This document shows, in pieces, positions 60,757 through 64,000 of a stretch of DNA of 64,000 nucleotides. Each line of letters starts with the position of its first letter. Position 1 is the stretch's first letter. The stretch comes from Juglans regia. Taxonomy: Eukaryota > Streptophyta > Magnoliopsida > Fagales > Juglandaceae. The stretch covers positions 3,303,001-3,367,000 of the forward strand of contig NC_049912.1 in the NCBI RefSeq assembly GCF_001411555.2, in the 5' to 3' direction. Under the pieces are notes generated by a model, which saw nothing but the letters and a program-made list of their open reading frames with translations, had not been told where the DNA came from and did not search any database. The position numbers and the translations under genes are program-made.

Positions 60757-62723
60757 TCAAGATTTCTCGTTGCTTAGTTTGCCAAGTACCCTTTGTGCAT
60801 ACAGCTCCTGTTCCCGGGCTTGTTTTGCAGCAATAGCTTCCTCATCAAGCACTTGTATGGGAGACCACTCCGGCCATTTCAACCATCCATCCTTCTGTGA
60901 ATTCCCGTTATTCCCAAATAAAGATTCAGTGTAACTCCTCAGGTGAGGCTTTACTCTGTATGCTGCAAAATCTGCTGTTGTCCCCACAATAGCAAAGATG
61001 ATCGAGTAACGGACAGCACCAGGTTGACCTCCTAACATGCCAAAGAAGAAACCAAATTAATTATGAGTTGGAAGTGGAAGATCAAAATGTAAAATTGGGT
61101 GTAAAGGGTAAGAGGCTAAAATTAAAAGCATCTTATTTCTTGAGTACACCAAGTTCAATGGACCTGCACAGAGCTGTTCTCTATAGTGTTGTCCATCATT
61201 CCCCTCTGCCCCCACCCTCTCCAAGAACATGAGTAATTAAACAAATGTCCACCATTGAGCAATGTTTTATAGGACAAGCAACTGGTTGAACTCCTCAATA
61301 ACAATGATGATGTTCTGGCTCAGTTCTAAGATTTTCAGCATTAGGGGATTTTCCGGTTCCATCTACACGACTACTTAAACTTCATCATCAGGTTCAGCTA
61401 TCTTGACTACTTTCAGATTACGGAGAATACAATTAGAAATTTTGATATTGGAAAGCAAATTAATTATGTAATGCACACTATACAGTGCAGTTATGTAAGA
61501 GTAGATGTCTAAGCAACCTGAATTGTTGCAGATTATTGTTCCCAGAGTAGTTTTGACAAAGAACATTATGCATGCACACACACTCAAGAGCACATGCAAG
61601 CATTATTTTTCTTTTTTGGGGTGGGGGTAAGAAATTAGTGGAATTCAACCTTGAAGACGCCCTAGCAGAGCACCAGTGCCGAAGCCCGCAATTGCAGAGT
61701 TCAGTAGATCATCAAGTCCTGTTTTACGCGTTGATCTCACAAATTCCCGGGCTCCTGTCAAATCAGTAAGCGAATCAATTCAAAACAATACCGACATCCT
61801 TCAATCAATTTCTATTGCCATCAAACAGAAAACCCTTTTTGGCAGCCAAAGCATGTCTCTGGTTGCCTTGCATTTTCTTGAGAATTTGTTTTTGATATAC
61901 ATAATTCATGGAAACTCGAGGATTACTGGGATAAATGCATAAGCCCAAGGAACCACCAAAGATTCCTTAAGATGCAGCTCTCCGCATGAAAAACAAGAAA
62001 AACGCTTCGATTTCCATTGAAGCCTTAGTTTCATAAAGGAAAATAAAGAAAAACCTGTTCTCTGGGAATTTTTTTTTTTCCTTGCAGTAGTTACATTCAA
62101 TATGTCTATATCAAAATAAAAGCATCCTCGCATGAATAAATAAAAACTAAGTAATCATAACATCAAAAAACAAACTACAAAACAATAAGCCAACATAATC
62201 ACATCATTGAAAGTTCTATAAATCGGAGACTGAATATAAGTATAAAACTGAAAATAAATTACCGCAATAGCAACCGGTGACAATGGCGAGATTGGCAGCA
62301 TAAGTAGAAGAAATTTTTGCGAGACCTTGAACTTTCCTATGTCTCGACATCAACCCAGCTCCTCCACCAACAATCCCTGCCCAAAACCCCAAAGAAAATC
62401 TCTTAAATTCAGAACCATATAAATCCCCATCACTGAGCCTAATTACCTATAGCTAATTGCACCCAATACAATAAATTCGTTTAGAAATAATGGGTTCCTC
62501 TAAGTTTGAACGAAAAGACAGCATAAAATTTATAGATTGTGAATTTTCTTGTTTCCTATGTTATCCTCTGACTTATTGGCAATCAAACTGAACGACACAA
62601 AATAAGACCTGCTACGAGAGTAGGAATGAAGATGCGCTCCTTCCAGCTATCAGAGAACGAAGACGAAGATGATAACAATGATGGAGCCTCTCCTTCCAGG
62701 GGTTTTGACTCCCCTGTAGTCAT
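60757..62723 (-). CDS. Tim17/Tim22/Tim23-type (PRAT) membrane protein (4 exons)
   Basis: Minus-strand exons 62723-62609, 62376-62263, 61754-61650 and 61031-60757; all introns GT-AG in phase 1; 609 nt, 202 residues plus stop. The ATG at 62723 has an A-rich context (AAAAAATGAC). PRAT proteins form small four-helix channels or translocase parts in mitochondrial, plastid or peroxisomal membranes. Seen: a Ser-rich N terminus (15-26), a glycine-rich helix IFIPTLVAGIVGGGAGLM (31-48), a second helix around YAANLAIVTGCYCG (64-77), then DDLLNSAIAGFGTGALLGRL (91-110), whose D-x6-A-G-x3-G matches the second half of the PRAT signature, and a fourth helix YSIIFAIVGTTADFAAY (120-136). The C-terminal ~65 residues are polar, with a WPEWSPIQ motif and a charged AAKQAREQELYAQR helix. 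It resembles an uncharacterised plant PRAT protein; the organelle is not decided by the sequence. Confidence 0.85.
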
Positions 62724-62926
62724 TTTTTCTGTCTCTATACTCTACACTTCTTTTCTTTTCCTTTTGAACGAAAAACAAAACTAAAATATTGATTTGTTCA
62801 CTGATTGATATACTCGAGGAAGACGAAAGTGTGCAATGATTTCGTCAATGGAAGCAATCGACATAGCGGCGCTGCAACTCATCCAAACGCATAGTCGTAC
62901 AGATTTACAGAGAAACTATACGCTCT
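62724..62926 (-). promoter_or_regulatory. Putative 5' leader and promoter of the PRAT gene
   Basis: Sequence upstream of the minus-strand ATG, purine-rich in the coding sense (GAAAAGGAAAAGAAAAG at 62748-62764). A short retro-insertion lies just beyond it (62941-62958). No TATA box is obvious. Confidence 0.35.
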
Positions 62927-62940
62927 ACCGGACCAGCGTT

Positions 62941-62958
62941 TTTTTTTTTTTGAAACAC
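62941..62958 (-). mobile_element. 18-bp poly(T)-containing insertion with TSD
   Basis: ACCGGACCAGCGTT (62927-62940) and ACCGGATCAGCGTT (62959-62972) differ at one base and enclose only eleven T and GAAACAC. Read on the minus strand this is GTGTTTC followed by poly(A): a minimal retrotransposed tail whose tip differs from the ACTTATC of the LINEs here. Confidence 0.7.
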
Positions 62959-63189
62959 ACCGGATCAGCGTTGTTGGTTGGTGATGGGTCTAGTTTACTT
63001 TAATGCAGAGTCCACGCGATAAATGGTTCATGTACAATTTGTCTCGATTTATTTATTTATTTTACTACTTCTCAATTCATTAAATTATTCATTTTTAATG
63101 CATAATTATGATATATTATTAAATTATATAACTTGTATAAAATTAGACTTAAGTGATAGTTAAATAAGATAAAATTATTTTTGGAGAGG

Positions 63190-63660
63190 ATATTCCGCTC
63201 GGTTAGCTTCCAAAGTGGGCATGGACCCTTATTAATAACCAAAGCCTATATCATTACCGATAAGCCTAGTTCAATATCAAGGGAACCAAGCCCATAGCCA
63301 ATACCGATTGGATAACTACCCAGTAGGTGGCAAATGATAGAAAAAGTTATCATTCAAATATGTTAAGAGATAAACTCTGATTTTTAAATTTGAATTCGAA
63401 TAAATGATAACTATTATTTGATAGGAGAACAAAGATAACTCGTGGAACTCTATATAAAGTAGGAATCCAGGTTAGTAAATAGGATCGAATTACTGTTATT
63501 ATTATTATTATCTTCAAGTCACTGACTTAGGAGGTGTTCCCTTAAGCTCTCTACTCTTGGGTTGCATGTGATCATAAGGTGGTGGCAGTGAAACACGTCC
63601 ACAACAATTGGTCCTCCTATATAAAGGTTGGTCTAGGAGTCCAAGACAATCCAAAATCTA
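63190..63660 (+). mobile_element. LTR-like segment
   Basis: Contains a TATA box (CTATATAAAG at 63450-63459), a (TTA)n run (63496-63510) and GTCACTGACTTAGGAGGTG (63517-63535), the same kind of word as in the LTR at 59190-59670. Exact ends and TSD were not found. It could be a solo or truncated Ty3-type LTR. Confidence 0.45.
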
Positions 63661-63729
63661 ACTCTAATGAGTTTAAATTCTTTTTATATTTATAAATTTT
63701 AATTATATTATAATTTTGGTCTAAAAAAA

Positions 63730-63917
63730 TATTTTTGGATCAAAAATTTTTTTTTTAAACACAGTGTGTTGGCCTAGGCAGGGGGCGGGGTGGATAGGGT
63801 TTTTTCCCCTGCCCCTGCCTCCCGGGGGCGGGGGAAAAACCCCCATCCCTTGCATGGTGTGGGGCGGGGTGCGGGGGAGGGTACCCCCGCCCTGCACCAT
63901 GCGGGTATCACCCCTAG
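63730..63917. mobile_element. GC-rich hAT-like terminal region
   Basis: Dense in GGGGCGGGG, CCCCTGCCCC and inverted ACCATGC/GCATGGTG words; ends with GCGGGTATCACCCCTAG, in reverse CTAGGGGTGATACCCGC, like the TAGGGGTG terminal repeat of the hAT at 32018. The other end is not identified. Confidence 0.45.
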
Positions 63918-64000
63918 CTTTAATCAAGTACGTATAAACGAAAAACTAGACTTAATTCTACGTCTATATTTTAGTTCTTCAAGATTGGTTTGTGCTTACT

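Noticed and set aside
63721..63927. Minus-strand frame rich in G and P
   Set aside because: It translates a GC-rich terminal repeat of a hAT-like element.

Overview
The window is nuclear DNA of a flowering plant, most likely a woody eudicot. It holds three ordinary spliced host genes with GT-AG introns, spread through AT-rich sequence full of L1-type LINEs, a tRNA-derived SINE family, TRIM and other LTR elements, hAT elements and MITEs. The style of the LINEs recalls Fagales (walnut, hickory, oak relatives), but that is recognition by eye, not a search result. I see no bacterial operon, CRISPR array or virus.

Host genes. (1) PEX1, plus strand, 1480-38673: 17 exons give an uninterrupted 1,136-residue reading frame for the peroxisomal AAA+ ATPase PEX1. 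The 37 kb length comes from introns packed with transposons; intron 2 alone is about 14.5 kb. (2) FHA2, plus strand, 42193-55930: three exons, 324 residues, a forkhead-associated-domain nuclear protein; intron 1 is about 9.9 kb and mostly LINE. (3) A four-exon, 202-residue Tim17/Tim22/Tim23-type (PRAT) membrane protein, minus strand, 60757-62723, convergent with FHA2. Between PEX1 and FHA2 lies a frameshifted fragment of a release-factor-2 (PrfB-type) gene.

Mobile DNA, left to right: right end of a GC-rich hAT element (1-797); a LINE with intact ORF1 and 14-bp target-site duplications (TSDs) antisense in PEX1 intron 2 (2523-8268); a truncated LINE (8525-9038); a MITE (9590-10147); a nested stack at 10283-16354 in which LINE > LINE > SINE > solo LTR > 55-bp LINE remnant are each bounded by their own duplications; a three-LTR TRIM (22838-23507); a hAT element with a LINE inside (23864-25407); a Tourist-like MITE with a LINE inside (27331-27895); a second TRIM and a copia RNase H/LTR remnant (27905-28818); a SINE (31056-31304); another GC-rich hAT (32018-32781); LINE pieces at 32965-35487; a third TRIM and a LINE in LINE in FHA2 intron 1 (43855-51900); a LINE riddled with decay between FHA2 and the PRAT gene (57390-60320); LTR and hAT ends at the right edge.

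The most unusual signal is a set of extremely short insertions (14, 18, 24, 45 and 55 bp), each bounded by 12-16-bp direct duplications. Four of them consist of a LINE-like 3' tip plus poly(A); the three clearest end in the ACTTATC-A(n) tip shared by most LINE copies here. They look like target-primed reverse transcription that stopped almost immediately. The host genes do not form a pathway or operon; they are independent neighbours.
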